Below are positions 16,150-22,945 of a stretch of DNA of 36,305 nucleotides, one piece after another. The position numbers and the translations under genes were made by a program. The notes under the pieces are model-generated. The model had not been told where the DNA came from. It made no database searches and saw only the letters and a list, made by a program, of their open reading frames with translations. Within the stretch, counting starts at the first letter, position 1. Each line of letters starts with the position of its first letter. The stretch comes from CAYWVO01 sp964461835 (lineage in GTDB: Bacteria; Zixibacteria; MSB-5A5; WJJR01; JAJRUJ01), in assembly GCA_964461835.1 (NCBI GenBank), contig CAYWVO010000033.1, positions 1 through 36,305 of the forward strand. The letters run 5' to 3'.

Positions 16150-18267
16150 ATGCGTATCTCCTACGCCCTCAGTGCCTGCGCGGTGGTTCTTCTACTTGTG
16201 ATTTCAGATGTCTCGGCCAGTGCCCCGCCGCTTATCAACTACCAAGGAATCCTCACCGACCCCGGAACGGGTGACCCCATTGTCGGCACTACGCCAGTTG
16301 TCATTTCGGTGTACCAAGGTGGCACAAACATGGGAGGAGGCGTTCTTGCCTACACAGAAGACGCCAGTCTAATAACTGATGACAAGGGATTGTTCAATCA
16401 CCTGATTGGTTCACAAGCCACAAACGCCGACCCTGACCACACCCTATCGCCATCCGACTTCGTTACCAATGACATCGTGTGGTTGGAAATCACGATTGGT
16501 GGAGTGCCGCTACTCCCTCGCCCGCAACTGGTGTCCAGCCCTTATGCGATGGCCGTAGGGACGATTGATTCGGCGGCGGGAGGGGCAATAAGGGGCGACC
16601 TCTCGCTCCCAGAAGGCAACCTCATCTTCACAGCCGGAGATCCCGGCATCGGCAGCATTATGAAAGGTGGGGATACCTTCCTTCATGATTTTGGCAGCTA
16701 CAATACTTTTGTTGGCCTCCGAGCCGGAAACCTGATGATGACCGCTACTGGAAACACTGGGGTCGGAAGTGAGGCCCTGCACTTAAATACCAGCGGCACT
16801 TCCAATTCCGCGATTGGCAGGTGGGCGCTCGCGCAGAACACGTCCGGCGCATTCAACACCGCGTGTGGCACAATTGCACTCTACTCCAACACAAGTGGCG
16901 ATTGCAACACTGCAACGGGGATGTCGGCGCTCTACGGCAACACAATCGGCGGTCAGAATACTGCCACGGGATATGAGGCGTTGCGGAACAGCTCTGAAGG
17001 TAATCAGAACACTGCTACCGGATACCAGTCACTCTATGAAAACACCACAGGGGATCAGAACACAGCCGACGGTGTCTTCGCATTGCGGTACAACACGGTA
17101 GGGGAAGGGAATACTGCCAGTGGTTTTCAGGCATTGTATATGAACACGGAGGGAAGCTACAACACCGCGACTGGTCACATGTCCTTAAACCAGAATTCCT
17201 CCGGTAGTCGCAACACTGCATACGGCAAGGGCTCACTCTTCTTGAACACAACCGGCAGTAACAATACGGCTTGTGGACTCTCTGCACTCGAGAAGAATGA
17301 TTCCGGATATCAGAACACTGCGATCGGCGCCGTGGCACTTCACAACAACACATCGGGCTCCGATAATACTGCCTGTGGTTTCTATGCACTTTCCGGCAAC
17401 ACAATCGGCTACAAGAACACTGCCCTTGGCAATCAAGCACTCAAGCTCAACACAGAGGGCGAGGGCAATACGGCATGTGGGTTTACCGCCCTTGAAAACA
17501 ACACAACCGGCAGAAGGAACACGGCGATTGGGGAGCAGTCGCTCAAGAGGAACACCGCCGGAGAAGGAAATGCAGCGACAGGCTGCGAGGCGCTTGAAAG
17601 GAACGATACTGGTTCAAGAAACACGGCAGGCGGCTACCAAACACTACGATTCAACACGATTGGCGACTACAACTCAGCTTATGGTGCACTTGCCCTCGAC
17701 CATAACGAATCCGGATTTGGAAACACGGCAGTAGGCTCGTCCGCCCTAAGAAGTCTCACCTCTGGACACTACAACACCGCACTCGGATACGATGCGGACG
17801 TCACTGATAGCGGTCTAACCAATGCAACGGCCATTGGCAATGGCGCCAAGGTCGATGCCAGCGACAAGATTCGTCTGGGTGATAGCAACGTGACTGTCAT
17901 CGAGGGGCAGGTCGCCTACACCTTCACCTCAAACCGAAACGAGAAGGAGCGTTTCCGCTCAGTTGACGGTAATAACGTATTGTACAAGATTCGAGACTTT
18001 GACCTGACCAGCTGGAACTACAAGGGGCAAAACCCAGCACGATTTCGTCATTACGGCCCAACGGCACAGGACTTCTTTGCTGCATTCGGACACGATGGTA
18101 TTGGTCAGTGCGGCGACTCCACCACCATCAACACAGGGGACATGGCAGGCATTCTGATGATTGCAGTGCAGGCGCTGGAGAGACGCACGGCGGAGATTGA
18201 TGACCTCCGGGCACAGGTTACAGAACTTAACAGCTTGGTTGACCGGCTGCTGGAACAGAACAAATAG
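16150..18267 (+). CDS. Secreted repeat fibre protein with S74 intramolecular chaperone
   Basis: A 705-residue exported protein. ATG 16150 is chosen over one at 16060 because AAGGAG precedes it and the signal peptide (MRISYALSACAVVLLLVISD) begins there. Residues about 20-150 form a head common to these proteins (PPLINYQGILTDPGTG). Then come 20 units of exactly 17 residues (consensus NTAxGxxALxxNTxGxx), a form expected to build a trimeric beta-helix as in adhesins and tail fibres. The C-terminus is a peptidase S74-type chaperone: SNRNEKERFRSVDG, SWNYKG, RHYGPTAQDFFAAFG, ending in a coiled coil. In known S74 proteins the chaperone trimerises the fibre and then cuts itself off. Likely a surface fibre; whether cleavage occurs here is not shown. 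Confidence 0.87.
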   Translation: MRISYALSACAVVLLLVISDVSASAPPLINYQGILTDPGTGDPIVGTTPVVISVYQGGTNMGGGVLAYTEDASLITDDKGLFNHLIGSQATNADPDHTLSPSDFVTNDIVWLEITIGGVPLLPRPQLVSSPYAMAVGTIDSAAGGAIRGDLSLPEGNLIFTAGDPGIGSIMKGGDTFLHDFGSYNTFVGLRAGNLMMTATGNTGVGSEALHLNTSGTSNSAIGRWALAQNTSGAFNTACGTIALYSNTSGDCNTATGMSALYGNTIGGQNTATGYEALRNSSEGNQNTATGYQSLYENTTGDQNTADGVFALRYNTVGEGNTASGFQALYMNTEGSYNTATGHMSLNQNSSGSRNTAYGKGSLFLNTTGSNNTACGLSALEKNDSGYQNTAIGAVALHNNTSGSDNTACGFYALSGNTIGYKNTALGNQALKLNTEGEGNTACGFTALENNTTGRRNTAIGEQSLKRNTAGEGNAATGCEALERNDTGSRNTAGGYQTLRFNTIGDYNSAYGALALDHNESGFGNTAVGSSALRSLTSGHYNTALGYDADVTDSGLTNATAIGNGAKVDASDKIRLGDSNVTVIEGQVAYTFTSNRNEKERFRSVDGNNVLYKIRDFDLTSWNYKGQNPARFRHYGPTAQDFFAAFGHDGIGQCGDSTTINTGDMAGILMIAVQALERRTAEIDDLRAQVTELNSLVDRLLEQNK
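16753..17772 (+). repeat. Twenty tandem 51-bp (17-residue) coding repeats
   Basis: The array has 20 consecutive units of 51 bp with no insertion or deletion, and a partial 21st begins at 17773. Each encodes N-T-A-x-G near its start and an N-T/D-x-G turn near its end. DNA identity between units is low while the protein pattern is kept, so the array is old and under structural constraint. Confidence 0.85.
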
Positions 18268-18290
18268 CAGAACAGCACCTCCTTGAACCC

Positions 18291-18327
18291 AAAGCCCGCG
18301 GCAAGGCGCACGTCGCGGGCTTTCTCT
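18291..18327 (+). terminator. Intrinsic terminator after the S74 gene
   Basis: AAAGCCCGCG (18291-18300) pairs with CGCGGGCTTT (18314-18323), leaving a 13-base loop and a pyrimidine-rich tail, 24 bp after the stop codon. Confidence 0.75.
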
Positions 18328-18460
18328 CTGTCGTGACCGAGGTCACCAAATCCAAGACATCCAGATCGAATGAGGCCGTCGTGCGGCCAACCTCGCGGCA
18401 TCTTGCCAGCCACATGGCCCCGCCCAAAGCGCGTTTCTCCGGACAAGCGCACGTACACAG
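18291..18460 (+). repeat. Dispersed intergenic repeat, copy 1
   Basis: About 169 bp, beginning with the terminator hairpin, strongly resembles 19853-20021. Shared blocks include GGTCACCAAATCCAAGACAT and GTGCGGCCAACCTCGCGGCA. Confidence 0.8.
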
Positions 18461-18713
18461 TTGTGCTAAGCGGAAACTGAACCCTTTAAGATAATATAGG
18501 TCCTATTTACCTGGACGTAACTCGACTTGACATCGGAGATATGAGATGTAACTTGACTCTGTGCAAGATCTCTGAGATGCCAGGCGGTTGGCTCCGCACC
18601 TGTGCTCGACTGGCACTGGCTGGACTCTCCTGCCAGTCGGCATTTCGGCATAAGACTGAGATAAGAGAAGGGGGCGCACTTGATAGAAGGAAACTTGTTC
18701 AGAGGAGGTGCCC

Positions 18714-19832
18714 GTGACCATCAAATCAATCAGCACAGTGGTGAGCCTTGCTGCTTTCGTTCTAGGGTTAGCCGTCGTCTTCTCGCCGGTCATTACGCAG
18801 GCCCAATGCAATATCACGACTTGCGGATCGCCAGTCGGTGCCGGGCCAGGCGATATTAACGGCGACGGATTTGTAAACCAGTTTGACGGACTTTTCGGAT
18901 ACGTCATTAGTGGTGATAATCCGCCGGCATCCCTTTGCAACGCGGAAATCAACGGCATGTGCAATCCGTTTTGGCCCTGCGAACCGACATTGGGTGATGC
19001 GTTTCGTTTGCTTGAAAACACCTTCTTCGGCGCTGTCGACCTGCTTCCTTGCGACCTTGCCACCGAGCCGACACCCGTCGGGGACATGTACGTATACCCT
19101 GAATATCGAAGCGTTGATGAGAGTACACCAGGGATCTCATTTGATTATCGTCTCTATCTCAAGAATGATGGGGCCATCTCACGGGACCTCTATGCCTACA
19201 CTCTGCCGCTGGAATTCAGTCTCGTTAATGGTGGAGTGGGCGGCCAAATCGACAGTATGAAGATCAGTTATCAGTACGCCGGTCCGAATGACGCATGGAG
19301 CGCGGGTGGATTCCCGCATTCTTCAAGTCCAAACCCTTACAGCTTCCTTGCCGCCGCCTATCCCCTCGGGGCGAAAGTCCCTGTGACGATTGAGGCCGGT
19401 AGTTCGATAAAGCTCCTGGATGTCGTATTTTTCTATACAACGGGCGCTGGGGCCGATAACCCACGTTTAGAGGTTACACTCTACTCGGACCCCGCCGTGC
19501 CGGGTCACATTCCGGTTATCTCTCTCGACGGACTGATCAAGGGCGCACCACAGGACTCTATTCCCGCAGTCGAGTCGCAGGTGATTCTCAGCATGGGTTG
19601 CGATTGCCCGTGGCAGAGTGACTTCGACGAGGACGGGTTTTTAACCGGTCTGGATCTGAGTGGCATGATTGATGTCCTCTATGCGGGCGATCCCGATATC
19701 CAGGATCCTTATTGCCCGAGTCCCCGTGCGGACTTCGATTGCGATGGTTTTTCCACGTCTCTGGATCTCGGCGACTTGATTGACCATCTGTACGCCGGAG
19801 ACATTGGGCCGTGTGACCCGTGTACCCCGTAG
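18714..19832 (+). CDS. Secreted protein with N- and C-terminal dockerin-like modules
   Basis: I choose the GTG at 18714 (372 residues), because GAGGAGG at 18702-18708 would otherwise overlap the alternative GTG at 18708. A signal peptide ends near ITQAQC. Residues about 45-105 contain GDINGDGFVNQFDGLFGYV, an EF-hand/dockerin-like repeat. The middle (about 125-290) is a beta-sandwich-like region (YPEYRSVDESTPGISFDYRL) without a known motif. The C-terminus from 298 repeats the module of the 12748 protein: CDCPWQSDFDEDGF, LDLSGMIDVLYAG, ADFDCDGFSTSLDL, ending CDPCTP. Calcium binding is expected from the DxDxDG loops. Probably a surface or extracellular protein; its partner is unknown. Confidence 0.8.
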   Translation: MTIKSISTVVSLAAFVLGLAVVFSPVITQAQCNITTCGSPVGAGPGDINGDGFVNQFDGLFGYVISGDNPPASLCNAEINGMCNPFWPCEPTLGDAFRLLENTFFGAVDLLPCDLATEPTPVGDMYVYPEYRSVDESTPGISFDYRLYLKNDGAISRDLYAYTLPLEFSLVNGGVGGQIDSMKISYQYAGPNDAWSAGGFPHSSSPNPYSFLAAAYPLGAKVPVTIEAGSSIKLLDVVFFYTTGAGADNPRLEVTLYSDPAVPGHIPVISLDGLIKGAPQDSIPAVESQVILSMGCDCPWQSDFDEDGFLTGLDLSGMIDVLYAGDPDIQDPYCPSPRADFDCDGFSTSLDLGDLIDHLYAGDIGPCDPCTP

Positions 19833-19852
19833 TCTCGCTCTCCTTTCACCGA

Positions 19853-20021
19853 GAAGCCCGCGTGGCAGGACGCCGCGCGGGCTTTCTTTCGTCGGCAACC
19901 AGGGTCACCAAATCCAAGACATTCAGATCGAATAAGACCACCGTGCGGCCAACCTCGCGGCATCTTGCCCGCCACATTGCCCCGTCCAAAGCTCATCACC
20001 ACGGACAAATGCACGCACGCA
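19853..20021 (+). repeat. Dispersed intergenic repeat, copy 2
   Basis: Second copy of the element at 18291-18460, again starting directly after a surface-protein gene. Its hairpin (AAGCCCGCG 19854-19862 with CGCGGGCTT 19876-19884) keeps the stem while loop bases differ. Confidence 0.8.
19854..19890 (+). terminator. Intrinsic terminator after the dockerin-tailed gene
   Basis: Nine-base stem AAGCCCGCG/CGCGGGCTT with a 13-base loop, followed by a T-rich tail (TTTC TTTC), 21 bp after the stop at 19832. Confidence 0.75.
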
Positions 20022-20067
20022 GTACGGCCAATCGCCGATGTCGTCGCGAGTTACGTGATCTTGTGGG

Positions 20068-20100
20068 AAAAAGTTCGAAAACCGTCGAACGGCCGTTTTT
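20068..20100 (-). terminator. Terminator of the tRNA-Asn gene
   Basis: Read on the minus strand, GTTCGA and TCGAAC (20090-20085 and 20078-20073) form a stem with a six-base loop followed at once by CTTTTTCCC, about 40 bp after the tRNA's CCA end. On the plus strand a T-run (20096-20100) also follows nearby, so it may work both ways. Confidence 0.6.
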
Positions 20101-20128
20101 AACTTGTTGGGGTTAAGCGGCTTAGAGA

Positions 20129-20204
20129 TGGCTCCCCGGGCCGGACTCGAACCAGCGACAGGGTGGTTAACAGCCACCTGCTCTACCAACTGAGCTACCG
20201 GGGA
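20129..20204 (-). tRNA. tRNA-Asn (GTT)
   Basis: The minus strand folds as a full cloverleaf: acceptor TCCCCGG/CCGGGGA, D arm with TAGCTCAGTTGG, anticodon stem GGTGG/CCACC around the loop CTGTTAA (anticodon GTT, Asn), and a T arm with GGTTCGAGTCC. The 3' CCA is encoded (20129-20131). Total 76 nt. Confidence 0.97.
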
Positions 20205-20231
20205 GTGTGTCTATCTTCACTCAACCGACCG

Positions 20232-20260
20232 AGTATAGAATATCCATACGACTGAGTCAA
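20232..20260 (-). promoter_or_regulatory. Promoter of tRNA-Asn
   Basis: On the minus strand TTGACT (20260-20255) and TATACT (20237-20232) are 17 bp apart, 28 bp before the tRNA 5' end. This is a near-consensus sigma-70 promoter at the right distance. Confidence 0.75.
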
Positions 20261-20358
20261 CCAATTGTTGTCGCCAAAGGACGATCGGGTACCTCTTTTT
20301 GTACATCGGTTTCCGGGGCGTTAGTCCCCGGGCCGAGCTCACCTGCGTGGTCTGTCGG

Positions 20359-20535
20359 CTACCAGAACAACACCCGGACCAACGGGGCCAGGAAAAGAAT
20401 TGCCACGATAATCGCCACCAGCGTCACCCACCGGGGATGCGATCGCCGGCCAGGAAATTCATACCCACAGATATAACAGACATCCTGGTCGGCCGGGACC
20501 TCGGTTGCACAGGATGGACATTCACGTTTTCGCAT
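20359..20535 (-). CDS. Small zinc-ribbon membrane protein (58 aa)
   Basis: A 58-codon gene from ATG 20535 to the TAG at 20359. Residues 5-26 form a zinc ribbon (ECPSCATEVP and VCYICGYEFPG, two CxxC pairs), followed by a basic stretch (RRSHPRW) and one C-terminal transmembrane helix (VTLVAIIVAILFLAPLVRVL). It should be a tail-anchored inner-membrane protein with the zinc knuckle in the cytoplasm. A GGAG lies about 11-14 bases upstream, so the SD is weak. It sits between the tRNA and the divergent S46 peptidase. No function is known to me. Confidence 0.7.
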   Translation of the reverse strand: MRKRECPSCATEVPADQDVCYICGYEFPGRRSHPRWVTLVAIIVAILFLAPLVRVLFW

Positions 20536-20554
20536 CTTGGCCCAAACTCCACAA

Positions 20555-20583
20555 TTGACAAAAAGACGTCTATCCTATCTGTA
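20555..20583 (+). promoter_or_regulatory. Possible promoter of the S46 peptidase gene
   Basis: A perfect TTGACA (20555-20560) is present, but the -10 is ambiguous: TATCTG (15-bp spacing) or TCTGTA (17 bp). About 105 bp upstream of the start. Confidence 0.3.
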
Positions 20584-20685
20584 TACCGGCACAAGAATCT
20601 TGTATGTTTGTCGTAAACGCGTTTGCGCCGGCGCCATTGTTGGTGACAGCCAGCAGAGGAAGCCGGCCATTCTGGAGGAGGGATC

Positions 20686-22860
20686 ATGCGAAATCTGGTA
20701 TGGCGGTTGGCAACCGCAGCGGTACTGGTCTGTTTTTTTCTGAGTGTGGGCGCAGCCGATGAGGGCATGTGGCCGTTGTATGCCCTGGACAAATTGGATT
20801 TTGAGGTGCTGCAGGAACGAGGGCTCGAACTTGGACCGAAAGACATTTTCAACGAGAAGGACGGCGGCATCGCAGCTGCGGTCTGCCAGGTTGGCGGCGG
20901 GACTGGATCATTTGTCTCCCCTGAAGGGCTAATAGTCACCAACCATCACGTGGCCTTCGGCGCGATCCAAAAGCAGAGCGATCTGGACCAGAATTATCTC
21001 CGGGATGGCTTTCTGGCAGAGACCCTGGCCGAAGAAATACCTGCGATTGGGTATAACGTGTACGTAACCCTTTCGTTCGAGGAAGTCACCGGTGAAATCA
21101 ACAGTGTCTTGACCGACGAGATGGGAGACCTGGAACGCTATGAAGCAATCGATGGCAAAGAGAAAGAACTTGTCGCTGACGCTGAGGCCAAAGGAGATTA
21201 CCGGTGCCGCGTGGTCTCGGCACACGGCGGGTGGCAATATTATCTGGTGACCTCCTTTCGTCTGCAGGATGTTCGCATTGTCTATGTTCCGCCACAAGCC
21301 ATCGGTGAATTCGGTGGCGACATCGACAACTGGATGTGGCCGCGTCATACGGGCGATTTTTCATTCCTTCGTGCCTACGTGGCGCCGGACGGTTCTTCCG
21401 CCGAATTTTCTGAGGACAACGTCCCTTTCCAGCCGCAAGCCTACCTGCCGATCTCATCGGGACCACTCGATGCGGGGGACTACGCGATGATTATCGGCTA
21501 CCCCGGACGCACGATGCGGTATCGCAGCTCCTATTCAATCAATGAGTATGTAAATCACGATTACCCGAGTACGTTGAACCGCCTGCGGGAGATCCTGGAT
21601 ATTTTGGAGGCCGATGCTGCCGCGGATGAAATGACCAACATCAAATTGGCCGGAATGATCAAAGGCATTAACAATTATTACAAAAATACGCAGGGCATGC
21701 TCGAGAGTCTTCGGCGAGCAGACCTGCTGAAAAAGAAACGACAACAGGAGCATGCGTTAACCGAATTCATTGCCGCCGATCCGGACCTGCAGGCGGAATA
21801 TGGCGACGTGCTTCCAAAATTGGAGAAACTGTACGACGGGTTAGATGAATATCGCGAATTGGACGAAGTTCTGGGTGGACAAAAATGGCTCTGTCGCTAC
21901 CTAAGTATGGCCGGGCAGTTGTACAAATGGAGCATCGAAAAGACCAAGCCGGACGTGGAACGCGAGCCAGCATATATGGACCGGAACCTCGATCGCATGA
22001 GGCGTCGGCTGGAAGAAGCTCAGTTTGTACTGGTACCGGCGACCGATCAGCGGCTATTAGAATGGTCACTGGCTTATGCCTTGCGGTTACCGGAGGGCCA
22101 ACGCATCGAAGCCTACAATACGCATTTTGCGACCATGGAGACTACTGATACCGCTGCGGCAATTCATGCATTTTGCTCCGATCTCTACGCGGGTACCAAC
22201 ATTGGAGATGTGGCCGAGCGGATGAAGATGTTTGAGATGTCGACCGAGAAGTTACTGGCGCTGGATGATTCATTCATCAATCTGGCAGCGGCACTTTATG
22301 ATTTGCATGAAGAACGCTCGGATCGTTCCAAGGCGTTTGCCGGGGCAACGAGTCAGTTGCGACCGAAACTCATCGAGGTGTACGCCTTGTGGAAAGGCGA
22401 GTCGTTCTACCCCGACGCCAATGGCACTATCCGTCTGACCTACGGTGAGGTGAAAGGATACTCGCCGGAGGATGGTGTGTTCTGTACACCGTTTACGACC
22501 CTCAGCGGGACGGTTGCCAAGGAGACCGGTGAGGAACCGTTTGCCAATCCCCCGGAGCTTCTCGCTACTTACGAAGCAGGTGAGTTTGGGAAATACCTGG
22601 ATTCGGAACTTGGTGATGTGCCGGTGAATTTCCTGACCACCAACGACGGCACCGGCGGGAATTCCGGTAGCCCGGTGATCAACGGCAGCGGTGAAATCAT
22701 CGGCTTGGATTTCGACACCAACTGGGAAGGCATCATCGGGGATTACTACTACGATCCTGAAGTCAAACGCTCGATTTGTGTCGACTCACGGTATATGCTT
22801 TGGGTGATGGATAAAGTCTACGGCGCAACCAGTGTGTTGGAAGAGTTGACGATACACTAA
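20686..22860 (+). CDS. S46 family dipeptidyl-peptidase (DPP7/DPP11-like)
   Basis: A 724-residue exported serine peptidase, normal for family S46. ATG 20686 follows GGAGGAGG. After the signal peptide (about 1-23), the family start DEGMWPLYAL is present. Catalytic parts are complete: His in VTNHHVAF (88), Asp in WPRHTGDFSFLR (near 222) and the nucleophile S660 in GTGGNSGSP, followed by LDFDTNWEG and SRYMLWVMDKV. S46 enzymes sit in the periplasm and release dipeptides from the N-terminus of oligopeptides, feeding peptide uptake. The residue that separates DPP7 (Gly) from DPP11 (Arg or Ser) is Thr678 here. The convergent OPT transporter next door may import such products. Confidence 0.95.
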   Translation: MRNLVWRLATAAVLVCFFLSVGAADEGMWPLYALDKLDFEVLQERGLELGPKDIFNEKDGGIAAAVCQVGGGTGSFVSPEGLIVTNHHVAFGAIQKQSDLDQNYLRDGFLAETLAEEIPAIGYNVYVTLSFEEVTGEINSVLTDEMGDLERYEAIDGKEKELVADAEAKGDYRCRVVSAHGGWQYYLVTSFRLQDVRIVYVPPQAIGEFGGDIDNWMWPRHTGDFSFLRAYVAPDGSSAEFSEDNVPFQPQAYLPISSGPLDAGDYAMIIGYPGRTMRYRSSYSINEYVNHDYPSTLNRLREILDILEADAAADEMTNIKLAGMIKGINNYYKNTQGMLESLRRADLLKKKRQQEHALTEFIAADPDLQAEYGDVLPKLEKLYDGLDEYRELDEVLGGQKWLCRYLSMAGQLYKWSIEKTKPDVEREPAYMDRNLDRMRRRLEEAQFVLVPATDQRLLEWSLAYALRLPEGQRIEAYNTHFATMETTDTAAAIHAFCSDLYAGTNIGDVAERMKMFEMSTEKLLALDDSFINLAAALYDLHEERSDRSKAFAGATSQLRPKLIEVYALWKGESFYPDANGTIRLTYGEVKGYSPEDGVFCTPFTTLSGTVAKETGEEPFANPPELLATYEAGEFGKYLDSELGDVPVNFLTTNDGTGGNSGSPVINGSGEIIGLDFDTNWEGIIGDYYYDPEVKRSICVDSRYMLWVMDKVYGATSVLEELTIH

Positions 22861-22874
22861 ATGAAGCGAATGAC

Positions 22875-22914
22875 GTCGAAACCACGTCGCCGAAGGCGAC
22901 TCAGGGGTTTCGAC
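22875..22914. terminator. Two-level hairpin between convergent genes
   Basis: GTCGAAACC (22875-22883) pairs with GGTTTCGAC (22906-22914), and inside it GTCGCC (22886-22891) pairs with GGCGAC (22895-22900) around a GAA loop. It lies between the ends of the S46 and OPT genes. There is no T-run, so it may be a bidirectional terminator or an intergenic palindromic repeat. Confidence 0.5.
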
Positions 22915-22945
22915 CTACGTCACATTTCATTATTCGTGTTACGGA

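Larger units (their letters stand above)
18268..18713. other. Intergenic region with repeat copy 1 and an inverted repeat
   Basis: These 446 bp hold the terminator and intergenic repeat copy 1 (18291-18460). Further on, CGACTGGCA (18607-18615) and TGCCAGTCG (18631-18639) form a perfect 9-bp inverted repeat 75 bp before the next start codon, a possible operator or leader hairpin. No ORF is supported. Confidence 0.5.

Noticed and set aside
18105..20014. Small minus-strand ORFs over both intergenic repeat copies with similar peptides
   Set aside because: The peptide similarity follows from the DNA repeat itself; the ORFs run into unrelated antisense sequence and lack an SD.
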